Shown here piece after piece: positions 13,395-21,172 of a stretch of DNA of 21,172 nucleotides. The DNA comes from Bordetella parapertussis (lineage in GTDB: Bacteria > Pseudomonadota > Gammaproteobacteria > Burkholderiales > Burkholderiaceae_C). Each line of letters begins with the position of its first letter. Position 1 is the stretch's first letter. The notes below the pieces were generated by a model. It did not search any database. It saw only the letters and a list, made by a program, of their open reading frames with translations, and had not been told where the DNA came from. Position numbers and translations under genes: made by a program. The stretch covers positions 1 to 21,172 of the forward strand of contig CAMATW010000040.1 of assembly GCA_945861305.1 (NCBI GenBank), written 5' to 3'.

Positions 13395-14342
13395 TTAAGT
13401 CACCAAGTGTTGTGGTTTGTCGGCCACGAACGCCTCAATGTTGTCGATCAACTGGTCAGCCAAAAACTGCATGGCTTGCTGCGAGGCCCATGCCACATGT
13501 GGCGTCAAAATGAAATTGGGTGAACGAATATCCAGCAAAGGGTTGCCGTTTTTGGGGGGCTCTTGACTCAGCACATCAAAACCTGCACCGGCAATCACGC
13601 CGGTTTGCAAAGCCACTTTCAAAGCCTCCTCGTCCACCAAACCACCGCGTGAGGTGTTGATGAGCAAAGCGCTGCGCTTCATCTGTTGCAACTGAGCCAT
13701 GCCAATGAAGTGGCGTGAAGCTGGTGTCAAGGGACAGTGCAAAGAAATGATGTCCGATTCAGCGAATACCTGCTCAGGGGGCACAAAGTCCACGCCTGCG
13801 GCCTTGGGTGGCGCATGGTCGGCAAACAACACCTTCATGCCCAAAGCGCGTGCAATTTGCGCTGTGGCTTGACCCAGCACCCCTTCACCAAAAATACCCA
13901 AGGTGCTGCCATGCAAGTCGCGTATGGGGTAATCGAAAAAGCAAAATTGCTCTTCGGTTTGCCAGCGGCCATTGAGCACATCGTCGCGGTAGGCCATCAA
14001 ATTGCGGCGCAAGGCAAAAATCAAGGCGAAAGCATGTTCTGGCACGGTGTGAACCGCATAGTTGCGAATATTGGCCACCGCGACACCGCGTTCACGACAC
14101 GCCTCCACATCCATCACGTCATAGCCGGTAGCGGCCATGGCAATCAGTTTGAGGTCGGGCAGTTGCGCCAAAGTGTCACGACGGATGGGCACTTTGTTGC
14201 TGATCGCAACGGTTGCCCCTTGCAAACGCTCGACCACGTCTTCGGGTCGGGTCTGCACATGCTCGACCCATTCATGCGCAAAAGCCGGTGCGCGCAGCTC
14301 AGCCCTTAACGACTGCCTGTCCAGAAATACTATTTTTTGCAT
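13395..14342 (-). CDS. hprA: Hydroxypyruvate reductase / glycerate dehydrogenase (D-2-hydroxyacid dehydrogenase)
   Basis: This 315-residue NAD(P)-dependent enzyme has the nucleotide loop GEGVLG (152-157). The catalytic set is R232 (NTSRGGLVD), E261 (DVLSQEPP) and H282 (TPHVAW). Family markers such as ATGYDVMD, NIRNYAVHTVPEHAFAL and FCFFDYPIRDLHG fit glycerate dehydrogenases. The likely reaction is hydroxypyruvate to D-glycerate. The SgaA product encoded upstream makes hydroxypyruvate, which supports this over other 2-oxoacids. ATG 14342 is chosen because AAGGA is five bases before it; ATG 14348 would touch the same site with no spacing. The first 44 bases lie inside the end of sgaA, implying translational coupling. 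It is the last gene of the cbb-type operon and converges on rsmI. Confidence 0.9.
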   Translation of the reverse strand: MQKIVFLDRQSLRAELRAPAFAHEWVEHVQTRPEDVVERLQGATVAISNKVPIRRDTLAQLPDLKLIAMAATGYDVMDVEACRERGVAVANIRNYAVHTVPEHAFALIFALRRNLMAYRDDVLNGRWQTEEQFCFFDYPIRDLHGSTLGIFGEGVLGQATAQIARALGMKVLFADHAPPKAAGVDFVPPEQVFAESDIISLHCPLTPASRHFIGMAQLQQMKRSALLINTSRGGLVDEEALKVALQTGVIAGAGFDVLSQEPPKNGNPLLDIRSPNFILTPHVAWASQQAMQFLADQLIDNIEAFVADKPQHLVT

Positions 14343-15552
14343 GCTCATCCTTGTTGAAGACCGGCGCACCCAAGCCAGAGGGCGCAGCGTGCTGGCGCCA
14401 ATAGTTGCCCGCGGCTGCAGAACCGCTGCCAGGTTGCAGCGCAACGCCGCAGTCGAGCATGGCCATTTCAGCACCATTGATCGCCGCCATCAAATGCACC
14501 TCGTTCATATCGCCAAGGTGCCCGATGCGAAAGAGTTTGCCAGCGACTTTGGACAAACCGCCCCCGAGTGACAAGTTGTAACGACGATAAGCGCGAGCAA
14601 TCACTTCCGAGCCTGCAATGCCTGCGGGCAACATCACCGCAGTCACGGTGTCCGAATGCCACTTGGCTTCTACCGCACACAACTTGAGTTGCCAACCTTG
14701 GGTCACTGCAGCGCGTACACCTTCAGCCAAGTAATGGTGGCGGGCAAAGACATTGTCCAAACCTTCTTCGTGCAGCATTTTCATGGACTCGATCAGTCCG
14801 TACATCAATGGCAAAGCGGGGGTATAGGGAAAATAGCCGGTGTTATTGCTTTGCAGCATGTCTTGCAAGTCAAAGTAGGCGCGCTTGAGTTGAGCTATTT
14901 TGTGTTTTTCTAACGCTTTGGCACTGACACACAAAATGCCCAAACCTGCGGGGAGCATCAAGCCTTTTTGCGATCCGCTGACCGCCATGTCCACACCCCA
15001 GTCGTCGAAACGAAAATCGATGCAACCCAAGGAAGAAACACAATCGACGAACAAGAGCGCTGGGTGTGCGGCATCGTCCAAGGCTTCGCGTACGCCTGCG
15101 ATGTCTGAGGCTACACCAGTAGCGGTCTCATTCTGACAAGCCAGCACCGCTTTGAAGCTGTGCTGTGTGTCGTTTTTCAAGATGTCTGCGAATTGCTGCA
15201 AGGGCACACCGGTGCCCCATTCGCACTCGACAACATGAACGTCCAAGCCAAGACGTTGGCACATGTCAATCCACAAATGGCTGAACTGACCAAACCGCGC
15301 TGCAAGCACTTTGTCGCCAGGCGACAAGGTGTTGGTCAATGCCGCTTCCCAGCATCCTGTGCCTGATGAGGGGAATATGAAAGGCGTACCGGTTTTGGTG
15401 CGGAAAATGTCCTTCAACCCACCCAAGATGGTATGCGTGAGATGAGGGAAATTGGGCGAGCGGTGGTCTTCCATGGACACCATCATGGCGCGTTGTATGC
15501 GCTCTGGCACATTGGTGGGACCGGGGACAAACAAGAAATTACGACCAACCAT
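14299..15552 (-). CDS. sgaA: Serine--glyoxylate aminotransferase (class V)
   Basis: This 417-residue class V PLP aminotransferase begins MVGRNFLFVPGPTNVPERIQ, a family hallmark. Other marks are FPSSGTGCWEAALTN (60-74), CQNETATGV (139-147), FVDCVSSLG and the PLP lysine K196 in SGSQKGLMLPAG. Family members (SgaA of methylotrophs, plant AGT1) transfer the amino group of serine to glyoxylate, giving hydroxypyruvate and glycine. The neighbours glyA and hprA make or use exactly these compounds. The start at 15552 has AAGGAG six bases upstream; a TTG at 15567 is not needed. The C-terminus runs about 15 residues into hprA and seems longer than the core family, perhaps through loss of an earlier stop. 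An alanine- or aspartate-glyoxylate specificity is not excluded. Confidence 0.93.
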   Translation of the reverse strand: MVGRNFLFVPGPTNVPERIQRAMMVSMEDHRSPNFPHLTHTILGGLKDIFRTKTGTPFIFPSSGTGCWEAALTNTLSPGDKVLAARFGQFSHLWIDMCQRLGLDVHVVECEWGTGVPLQQFADILKNDTQHSFKAVLACQNETATGVASDIAGVREALDDAAHPALLFVDCVSSLGCIDFRFDDWGVDMAVSGSQKGLMLPAGLGILCVSAKALEKHKIAQLKRAYFDLQDMLQSNNTGYFPYTPALPLMYGLIESMKMLHEEGLDNVFARHHYLAEGVRAAVTQGWQLKLCAVEAKWHSDTVTAVMLPAGIAGSEVIARAYRRYNLSLGGGLSKVAGKLFRIGHLGDMNEVHLMAAINGAEMAMLDCGVALQPGSGSAAAGNYWRQHAAPSGLGAPVFNKDEHAKNSISGQAVVKG

Positions 15553-15594
15553 AGCGAGCTCCTTCAATTGTTTAAAAAAATATCGACCTATTCT

Positions 15595-16890
15595 TCAAGG
15601 ATGCAAAACACTTGCGCCATACACAGGGAATGGCTCCACCAACTCAGCGACCTTGGCACGCGCCTTGGCGATGTGCTGAGCGTCGTCTGGCGCTTCCAGC
15701 ACATCCGCGATCAAATGCGCGGTCATACGCGCTTCTTCTTGGCCAAAGCCACGCGTGGTCATGGCAGGGGTGCCCAAACGAATCCCGCTGGTGACCATGG
15801 GTTTTTCAGGGTCGTTGGGAATGCCGTTTTTGTTGCAGGTGATGTGGGCATGACCCAAAGCAATTTCGGCAGCTTTGCCCGTGATGCCTTTGGCTCGCAA
15901 ATCGACCAACATCACATGGCTTTCGGTGCGGCCACTGACGATGCGCAAACCCCGCTCGACCAAGGTTTTGGCCAAGGTGTCTGCATTCAACAAGACTTGT
16001 TGTTGGTAGGCCTTAAAGGCGGGTTGCAAGGCTTCATGAAAGGCTGTGGCCTTGCCTGCGATGACATGCATCAAGGGTCCACCTTGCATGCCGGGGAAAA
16101 CCGCGCTGTTGATTTTTTTCGACATCTCTTCGCTGTTGGTCAAGATGATGCCGCCACGGGGTCCGCGCAAACTTTTGTGGGTAGTTGAGGTGACCACATC
16201 GGCATAGGGCACCGGGTTGGGGTATGCGCCACCAGCGATCAAGCCGGAGTAATGGGCCATGTCCACCATCAAGTAAGCACCAATACTTTTGGCGACTTGG
16301 GCAAACTTTTCCCAATCAATCTTCAACGAGTAGGCCGATGCGCCAGCGATGATCAGCTTGGGCTTGTGCGTGTGCGCCATTTTCTCCATGGCGTCATAGT
16401 CAATTTCTTCGGCCGCATTCAAACCATAACTCACCACATTGAACCATTTGCCGCTCATGTTCAAGTGCATGCCATGGGTCAGATGGCCGCCTTCTGCCAA
16501 GCTCATGCCCATGATGGTGTCGCCGGGCTGAAGTAAGGCCAAGAACACCGCTTGATTGGCTTGTGAACCGGAGTTGGCCTGCACATTGGCGAAATTTGCA
16601 CCGTAAAGTTCTTTGAGTCGGTCAATACAAAGTTGTTCCACGATGTCGACAAATTCACAACCGCCGTAATAACGTTTGCCAGGGTAACCCTCGGCGTATT
16701 TGTTGGTCAGGACTGAGCCTTGAAGGCGCATCACCGCTGGGCTGGTGTAATTTTCGGAGGCGATCAGTTCGATGTGCTGCTCTTGGCGGGCAGCCTCTTG
16801 CAGCACTGCTGACCACAACTGTGGGTCGCTATGAGACACATCTGAGTGATCAGGGAAGGACATCTTTGCGGGGGAAGTTTTGGTCAGCAT
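15595..16890 (-). CDS. glyA: Serine hydroxymethyltransferase GlyA
   Basis: This 431-residue PLP enzyme interconverts serine and glycine with tetrahydrofolate C1 units. Full family signatures are visible: [13 protein letters not shown] (41-53), [14 protein letters not shown] (64-77), [14 protein letters not shown] (102-115), [13 protein letters not shown] (209-221), and the PLP lysine K239 in [13 protein letters not shown]. An N-terminal extension of about 15 residues ([17 protein letters not shown]) precedes the core. Lying between the Calvin aldolase and sgaA, it is probably a dedicated photorespiratory or serine-cycle copy; a second housekeeping glyA elsewhere is expected but not seen here. 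Codon 1 lacks a strong Shine-Dalgarno (AACAACC), and an ATG at residue 10 is possible. The preceding spacer is very AT-rich, with a weak hairpin. Confidence 0.96.
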   Translation of the reverse strand: MLTKTSPAKMSFPDHSDVSHSDPQLWSAVLQEAARQEQHIELIASENYTSPAVMRLQGSVLTNKYAEGYPGKRYYGGCEFVDIVEQLCIDRLKELYGANFANVQANSGSQANQAVFLALLQPGDTIMGMSLAEGGHLTHGMHLNMSGKWFNVVSYGLNAAEEIDYDAMEKMAHTHKPKLIIAGASAYSLKIDWEKFAQVAKSIGAYLMVDMAHYSGLIAGGAYPNPVPYADVVTSTTHKSLRGPRGGIILTNSEEMSKKINSAVFPGMQGGPLMHVIAGKATAFHEALQPAFKAYQQQVLLNADTLAKTLVERGLRIVSGRTESHVMLVDLRAKGITGKAAEIALGHAHITCNKNGIPNDPEKPMVTSGIRLGTPAMTTRGFGQEEARMTAHLIADVLEAPDDAQHIAKARAKVAELVEPFPVYGASVLHP

Positions 16891-16901
16891 GGTTGTTTTT
16901 C

Positions 16902-16925
16902 AAAAAATTAAAATGGCAAATTTTA
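16902..16925 (-). terminator. AT-rich hairpin plus T-run between cbbA and glyA (possible attenuator)
   Basis: On the minus strand a perfect 6-bp inverted repeat TAAAAT / ATTTTA with loop TTGCC is followed by a run of six T. It occupies most of the 39-base spacer after the aldolase gene. The stem has only A-T pairs, so it would be a leaky terminator at best. The same stretch contains TTATAAAAT, which could instead act as a -10 element for an internal promoter. Either way it could set the output of glyA-sgaA-hprA relative to the Calvin genes. Confidence 0.3.
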
Positions 16926-16929
16926 TAAT

Positions 16930-17967
16930 TTAAGGGTAACGACCTGCCATAGCGTCAAGAGAAACCACTTTAATACTGGCGGCTTTGCCTGCACAGCCAA
17001 ACGCCTCAAAGCGGGCTTTGCAAATGCCCTTGGCGGCTTTGCGTGCAGCGATCAAGGCTTTGCGTGGATCAAACTCACTGCGGTCTTGGGCAAACGATTG
17101 GCGCATCGCGCCAGTCATGGCCAAGCGGATGTCGGTATCAATGTTCACCTTGCGCACCCCCGAGCGGATGCCGCGCTGAATTTCTTCCACGGGCACGCCA
17201 TAGGTTTCTTTGATGTCGCCACCAAACTCGCGGATGATGGCCAACCATTCTTGCGGCACGCTGGAGGAGCCATGCATCACCAAATGGGTGTTGGGAATGG
17301 ATTGGTGGATGGCTACGATTTGGTCCATGGCCAAAATATCGCCCGTGGGTTTGCGGGTGAATTTATAAGCACCGTGGCTGGTGCCAATCGCAATCGCCAA
17401 GGCATCCACACCGGTGCGCTCAACAAAATCTTTGGCTTGCACAGGGTCGGTGAGCAGCATGTCGTGGGTGAGTTTGCCCACAGCGCCAATGCCGTCTTCT
17501 TCACCGGCCTCGCCGGTTTCCAATGAGCCCAAACAACCTAACTCGCCCTCTACAGACACACCTACAGAATGTGCCATTTCGCACACGCGGCGAGTGACGT
17601 CGATGTTGTATTCGTAGGACGAAGGTGTTTTGCCGTCTTGCATCAGCGAGCCATCCATCATCACGCTGGAAAAGCCTGAGCGAATCGACTGCTGACACAC
17701 GGCAGGTGACACGCCATGGTCTTGGTGCATCACCACCGGAATATCGGGATGGGTCTCAACCGCAGCCAAAACCAAGTGACGCAGATAGGCCTCTCCAGCG
17801 TATTTGCGCGCACCTGCAGACGCCTGCAATATCACGGGACTGTCGGTCTCTTGAGCAGCCTCCATGATGGCCTGCACTTGCTCGAGGTTGTTGACGTTGA
17901 AAGCAGGGATGCCATAGCCATGCTCGGCAGCATGGTCTAACAATTGGCGCAGGGATACGAGGGCCAT
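16930..17967 (-). CDS. cbbA: Fructose-bisphosphate aldolase, class II, Calvin-cycle type
   Basis: This 345-residue zinc-dependent aldolase has zinc-binding HQDHG (81-85), [20 protein letters not shown], the GTSHGAYKF phosphate/zinc loop, HGSSSVP and KVNIDTD. The length and the GELG-x-LG-x-LETG pattern fit the class II subtype found in proteobacterial cbb operons. It joins glyceraldehyde 3-phosphate and dihydroxyacetone phosphate to fructose 1,6-bisphosphate, and by the same chemistry makes sedoheptulose 1,7-bisphosphate in the cycle. GGAGA lies before the ATG. It is 30 bases after the phosphoribulokinase stop, with which it must be co-transcribed. Naming it cbbA rather than fba rests on this context. 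Confidence 0.95.
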   Translation of the reverse strand: MALVSLRQLLDHAAEHGYGIPAFNVNNLEQVQAIMEAAQETDSPVILQASAGARKYAGEAYLRHLVLAAVETHPDIPVVMHQDHGVSPAVCQQSIRSGFSSVMMDGSLMQDGKTPSSYEYNIDVTRRVCEMAHSVGVSVEGELGCLGSLETGEAGEEDGIGAVGKLTHDMLLTDPVQAKDFVERTGVDALAIAIGTSHGAYKFTRKPTGDILAMDQIVAIHQSIPNTHLVMHGSSSVPQEWLAIIREFGGDIKETYGVPVEEIQRGIRSGVRKVNIDTDIRLAMTGAMRQSFAQDRSEFDPRKALIAARKAAKGICKARFEAFGCAGKAASIKVVSLDAMAGRYP

Positions 17968-17992
17968 GAATTTCTCCAGTTAAAAAGGGGGT

Positions 17993-18009
17993 GGCCTTCA
18001 GGCCTTTTT
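17993..18009. terminator. Small GGCC-TTCA-GGCC hairpin at cbbP end
   Basis: GGCC (17993-17996), loop TTCA, GGCC (18001-18004), then TTTTT on the plus strand. On the minus strand, the sense strand of the operon, it is preceded by AAAAA and followed by ACCCCC and TTTTT. A 4-bp stem is short and the hairpin overlaps the cbbP stop. It may slightly slow or protect the transcript 3' end; strong termination is unlikely since the operon continues. Confidence 0.2.
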
Positions 18010-18870
18010 CTTGCGCTCCATCATGCGCCACACGAACGGCGTGAAGATGAGTTGCATGGCGAGTTCCATCTTGCCGCCAGGCACCACCACGGTATTGGCG
18101 CGAGACATGAAGGAGTCGGGGATCATGTTGAGCAAGTAGGGGAAGTCGATGCCTTTTGGGTTGGCAAAACGAATCACCACAAAACTTTCATCAGGTGCGG
18201 GAATTTCTCGCGCAATGAAGGGGTTGGAGGTATCCACGCAGGGAACACGCTGAAAGTTCACATGGGTGTGGGCGAACTGTGGGCAGATGTAATTCACATA
18301 GTCGGGCATGCGGCGCAAAATAGTGTCTGTCACCGCCTCAGTGGAATAGCCACGCTTGGATTTGTCGCGCCACAGTTTCTGTATCCACTCCAAATTGATG
18401 ACGGGCACCACGCCGATCAGCAAGTCGGGGTGCTGTGCAATATTGACCTCGGGGGTAACAACCGCGCCGTGAAGGCCTTCATAAAACAACAAATCGGTGC
18501 CGCTGGGCACATCTTCCCAAGGCGTGAAAGTGCCAGGGTCTTGTTTGTAGGGTGCGGCCTCTTCGTTGTCGTGCAAGTATTTACGCCGCTTACCTGTGCC
18601 GGTTTCGCCATAAGCGCGAAACAAGGTTTCGAGTTCTGAGAACAAATTTGTGGTTGGCCCAAAGTGGCTGAAATTTTTATCGCCCTGCTTTTCTGCCTCT
18701 GCGGCTTTTTTGCGCATTTCCAAACGGTCATAGCGGTGAAAACTGTCGCCTTCGATAATGGCAGCACTTACCTTTTCACGCCGAAAAATGTTCTCGAACG
18801 TGCGCGTCACCGAGGTGGTGCCAGCACCTGATGAACCGGTGATGGCAATGATGGGGTGTTTAACGGACAT
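17998..18870 (-). CDS. cbbP: Phosphoribulokinase
   Basis: This 290-residue protein is the normal size for the proteobacterial octameric PRK. The P-loop is GSSGAGTTS (12-20), followed by the acid segment IEGDSFHRYDR, the YEGLHG loop, and a KRGYSTEAVTDTILRRMPDY segment with conserved basic residues. It phosphorylates ribulose 5-phosphate to ribulose 1,5-bisphosphate, the dedicated RuBisCO substrate, so its presence marks a functional Calvin cycle rather than a RuBisCO-like protein pathway. The start has GAAAG upstream. It lies between cbbF (31-base gap) and cbbA. Confidence 0.97.
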   Translation of the reverse strand: MSVKHPIIAITGSSGAGTTSVTRTFENIFRREKVSAAIIEGDSFHRYDRLEMRKKAAEAEKQGDKNFSHFGPTTNLFSELETLFRAYGETGTGKRRKYLHDNEEAAPYKQDPGTFTPWEDVPSGTDLLFYEGLHGAVVTPEVNIAQHPDLLIGVVPVINLEWIQKLWRDKSKRGYSTEAVTDTILRRMPDYVNYICPQFAHTHVNFQRVPCVDTSNPFIAREIPAPDESFVVIRFANPKGIDFPYLLNMIPDSFMSRANTVVVPGGKMELAMQLIFTPFVWRMMERKKKA

Positions 18871-18901
18871 GGTTTTCTTTCAATCAATCAGGGACAAAAC
18901 A

Positions 18902-19996
18902 CTAGGCCCTGAAGAGCGTGCGCTCGGCGAACAAGGGGTTATCGATTTCACGCGGCACAGGTTCCCTGTGATATCGCTCAATTCGCTCAACTTCATTTTT
19001 AGAGCCAAACACCAAGCCGATACGTTGGTGCAGGCCTGTGGGCGTAACGCTCAGCATGGGTTCACGCCCGGTGCTAGCGCGACCTCCCGCTTGCTCCATG
19101 ATCATGCCGATGGGGTTGGCTTCGTAGAGCAAACGCAAGCGGCCAGGCTTGCTGAGGTCTTTGGTGTCGCGGGGATACATAAAGACGCCTCCGCGCATCA
19201 AGATCCGATGCGCTTCTGCCACCATGGATGCAATCCAGCGCATATTGAAGTCTTTGCCACGCTCACCCGATTTGCCAGCCAAGCATTCGTCTACATAGCG
19301 CTTGATGGGTGGCTCCCAAAAGCGACTGTTGGAGGCGTTGATAGCAAATTCTTGGGTGTCGACGGGCACTTGCAACTTGGGGTGGGTCAACATGAACTCC
19401 CCCAAGTTTGGTTCCAGCGTAAAAGCGGATACCCCATTACCCACGGTCAACACCAGCATGGTGGTGGGGCCGTAGAGCGCATAACCTGCCGCCAATTGCG
19501 TTGCGCCTGCTTGTAAAAAATCTGCTTCGACCAAATCGCGGCCGCTGTCGATGGCGTCTTGCGGTGCTCGCAGGATGGAGAAGATGCTGCCCACAGACAC
19601 ATTCACATCGATATTGGACGAGCCATCCAAGGGGTCAAACACCAACAGGTATTTCCCACGCGGGTACTTGCCAGGTATTTGGTAGGGGTCGGTCATTTCC
19701 TCTGAGGCCATACCGGCCAAATGACCCGCCCATTCATTCACGCGAATAAACAGGTCATTGCTCAGCACATCGAGCTTCTTCTGTGTTTCACCCTGCACAT
19801 TGATCGCACCACCGTCTTGTGCGGCATGGTCACCATACAAGCCACCCAGTTCACCCATGGCTACAGCGCGGGCAATGGCTTTGCAAGCCAAGGCCACATC
19901 CAAAATCAAGGCATTGAATTCGCCTTTGGAGTCCGGAAAGCGACGGCGTTCTTCAATCAGGTATTGGGTCAGTGTGGTGCGTTGACGTAAGGGCAT
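18902..19996 (-). CDS. cbbF: Fructose-1,6-bisphosphatase, class I
   Basis: This 364-residue class I FBPase carries the metal and substrate motif [10 protein letters not shown] (121-130). Others are [57 protein letters not shown] and ASTGREP. It hydrolyses fructose 1,6-bisphosphate and, in autotrophs, often sedoheptulose 1,7-bisphosphate. A strong GGAGG lies four bases before the chosen ATG. As part of the cbb set it is probably the autotrophic isozyme; some heterotrophs of this group keep a second fbp. It lies 18 bases after cbbY. Confidence 0.96.
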   Translation of the reverse strand: MPLRQRTTLTQYLIEERRRFPDSKGEFNALILDVALACKAIARAVAMGELGGLYGDHAAQDGGAINVQGETQKKLDVLSNDLFIRVNEWAGHLAGMASEEMTDPYQIPGKYPRGKYLLVFDPLDGSSNIDVNVSVGSIFSILRAPQDAIDSGRDLVEADFLQAGATQLAAGYALYGPTTMLVLTVGNGVSAFTLEPNLGEFMLTHPKLQVPVDTQEFAINASNSRFWEPPIKRYVDECLAGKSGERGKDFNMRWIASMVAEAHRILMRGGVFMYPRDTKDLSKPGRLRLLYEANPIGMIMEQAGGRASTGREPMLSVTPTGLHQRIGLVFGSKNEVERIERYHREPVPREIDNPLFAERTLFRA

Positions 19997-20014
19997 GATG
20001 CCTCCATGGTGTTT

Positions 20015-20722
20015 TTATGCTTGATGCCAAGTGCGCAACTGCTCAACACTGACGCCTTCTAAATTGGGCAATACCCGCAACGCTCCCGTGAAGTCGTGAT
20101 GTGATGTGAAATTATTGGGTGTGATGATGGTTTTGAGTCCTGCTGCGACAGCCGCACGCAAGCCATTGGAAGAGTCTTCCAAAGCCAAACAAGCAACAGG
20201 GGGCAATCCCAATCGGGCCAATGTTTGCACATACACCTGGGGATGGGGTTTTTTCTTGGGGGCGGTAGACGCGTCTTCGATGACGATAAACAAGTCTTTC
20301 CAATCTGGGCCAATGGCGTTGCGCAACAGCACCGCGATATTGACAGGCGAGGTGGTGGTGGCAATCGCCAAACGCAGGCCTTGATGATGTGCTTGCTGAA
20401 TCAGCGCCAATACCCCAGGGCGCAACTGAACAGCCCCACCTTGCACAGCAGCTTCATAGGCCGCTGTTTTCAAAGCGTGAAGGTGGTCAATGGTGTCACG
20501 CAAGCCTGAACCGTCTATGTCTTTCATGTCAGGATGCACATGATTCCAATAGTGCAACATCCGCTCTTTGCCGCCCGATATTTCTAACAAGCCTGTGTAC
20601 AAGGCCACATCCCAATGCCAGTCTAGGCCTTGCTCAGCAAAGGCGTGGTTAAAGGCGGCCAAGTGTGCGCTTTCGGTGTCGGCTAAGGTGCCGTCGACAT
20701 CGAATATCAGCGCTTTAAGCAT
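20015..20722 (-). CDS. cbbY: CbbY, HAD-family xylulose-1,5-bisphosphate phosphatase
   Basis: This 235-residue HAD phosphatase has the nucleophile motif FDVDGTLADTE (7-17, D8/D10), the second motif ATTTSP, lysine in KKKPHPQVY and the acid motif ALEDSSNG. The cap region GGKERMLHYW fits CbbY. In red-type RuBisCO organisms CbbY removes xylulose 1,5-bisphosphate, a misfire inhibitor, acting with the activase CbbX. That pairing is present here. MLKALIFDVDG at 20722 is the usual family start; an in-frame ATG at 20749 overlaps the cbbX stop by 8 bases and would couple translation, so the start is uncertain by 9 codons. A general phosphoglycolate phosphatase (CbbZ) is a less likely reading. Confidence 0.9.
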   Translation of the reverse strand: MLKALIFDVDGTLADTESAHLAAFNHAFAEQGLDWHWDVALYTGLLEISGGKERMLHYWNHVHPDMKDIDGSGLRDTIDHLHALKTAAYEAAVQGGAVQLRPGVLALIQQAHHQGLRLAIATTTSPVNIAVLLRNAIGPDWKDLFIVIEDASTAPKKKPHPQVYVQTLARLGLPPVACLALEDSSNGLRAAVAAGLKTIITPNNFTSHHDFTGALRVLPNLEGVSVEQLRTWHQA

Positions 20723-20741
20723 CAGATCACTTTCAACATGT

Positions 20742-21172
20742 TTATTCATCCGAGCGAACGTCCGCTTGCTGAAAGACCCGACTGGCGGCGAAGTCAGACG
20801 CAGTCAGGGTCCTTAAATCATCGACGCTGAGCTGTCGGTCGCGGTCGGCAAAGAGCCTGCTGGCCTGGCGCAGGCGCGCCCGGTCCAATGCATTGCGCAC
20901 GCTGCGGGCGTTGGCAAAGTGGGGCTGCTGCACCCGCAAGCTGAGGTAGCGCTGGAACACCGCGTCGGCATCCGGCGCAAACACATAGTTCTGCTGAACC
21001 AGCATTTTTTGCGAAATCTGCACCAACTCGTCAACCGAATAATCGGGGAAGTCGAGGTGGTGTGCGACGCGTGAACTCATGCCGGGGTTGGATTCGAAGA
21101 AGGTATCCATCCGGTCTTTGTAACCCGCCAGAATCACCACCAGGTCATCGCGCTGGTTTTCCATGACTTGCA
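20742..21172 (-). CDS. cbbX: CbbX, AAA+ red-type RuBisCO activase (partial, N-terminus beyond window)
   Basis: The last 142 residues are present, and the gene continues past base 21172. Visible are QVMENQRDDLVVILAGYKDRM (end of the AAA+ core, sensor-1 area), the NPGMSSRVAHHLDFPDY segment with the arginine-finger/pore-proximal region, and the C-terminal helical lid with ANARSVRNALDRARLRQASRL (sensor-2 region). Walker A and B lie outside. CbbX remodels inhibited form I red-type RuBisCO, so cbbL and cbbS are expected upstream on the minus strand, just beyond the right edge. The stop lies 20 bases before the preferred cbbY start. Confidence 0.95.
   Translation of the reverse strand, partial: QVMENQRDDLVVILAGYKDRMDTFFESNPGMSSRVAHHLDFPDYSVDELVQISQKMLVQQNYVFAPDADAVFQRYLSLRVQQPHFANARSVRNALDRARLRQASRLFADRDRQLSVDDLRTLTASDFAASRVFQQADVRSDE

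Noticed and set aside
14343..14477. Longer hprA starting at 14477
   Set aside because: The added residues are an out-of-frame reading of sgaA; the start at 14342 has a proper ribosome site.
15433..16188. Plus-strand frame of 251 codons opposite sgaA and glyA
   Set aside because: The minus strand carries two well-conserved enzymes; this frame has no recognisable motif.
17944..18639. Plus-strand frame of 231 codons opposite cbbP and the start of cbbA
   Set aside because: It is the complement of phosphoribulokinase; composition is typical of an antisense shadow.

Overview
The window looks like a gene-dense chromosomal segment of a betaproteobacterium, most likely Burkholderiales close to Comamonadaceae (Limnohabitans/Rhodoferax-like). 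The reasons are the moderately high GC, a PhaM-type PHA granule protein, a red-type Calvin-cycle gene set with CbbX and CbbY, and the rsmI/yraN/SIS/dolP housekeeping cluster. This placement is inferred from family content, not from a marker gene. I see no rRNA, tRNA, CRISPR array, insertion sequence or phage gene, and no gene-free stretch over about 115 bases.

Left part (1-6558). A truncated alpha/beta hydrolase (-) is followed by a minus-strand operon read as PCu(A)C copper chaperone, tonB, exbB, exbD and phaM. A short leftover of what may be a TonB-dependent receptor C-terminus lies just upstream of the chaperone. Next is a translationally coupled pair, a FAH-family hydrolase followed by a crotonase lacking both classical catalytic glutamates. 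Head to head with that pair, sharing CATG at the start codons, is a plus-strand membrane-anchored proline-rich DUF3108 protein.

Middle part (6607-13391). glcD (+) stands without glcE or glcF beside it. It is followed by yggS (-), a PilT/YggR-type ATPase (+) and a beta-hydroxyacid dehydrogenase (+). Then comes a conserved block, dolP-like lipoprotein, GmhA/DiaA-like SIS protein and yraN (all -), with rsmI (+) divergent from yraN. This matches the E. coli yraL-yraN-diaA-dolP neighbourhood without lpoA. A small degenerate dispersed repeat sits between glcD and yggS.

Right part (13395-21172). One long minus-strand operon enters from the right edge: cbbX (partial), cbbY, cbbF (FBPase), cbbP (phosphoribulokinase), cbbA (class II aldolase), glyA, sgaA (serine-glyoxylate aminotransferase) and hprA (hydroxypyruvate reductase). 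The first five serve RuBisCO maintenance and the Calvin cycle. The last three make the glyoxylate/glycine to serine to hydroxypyruvate to glycerate branch used in photorespiration and in the serine cycle. Physical fusion of the two sets suggests that carbon lost by RuBisCO oxygenation, or glyoxylate plus C1 units, is returned to the cycle as glycerate. This is the most interesting system in the window. An AT-rich weak hairpin plus T-run lies at the boundary between the two sets. RuBisCO genes (cbbLS) are expected just beyond the right end.
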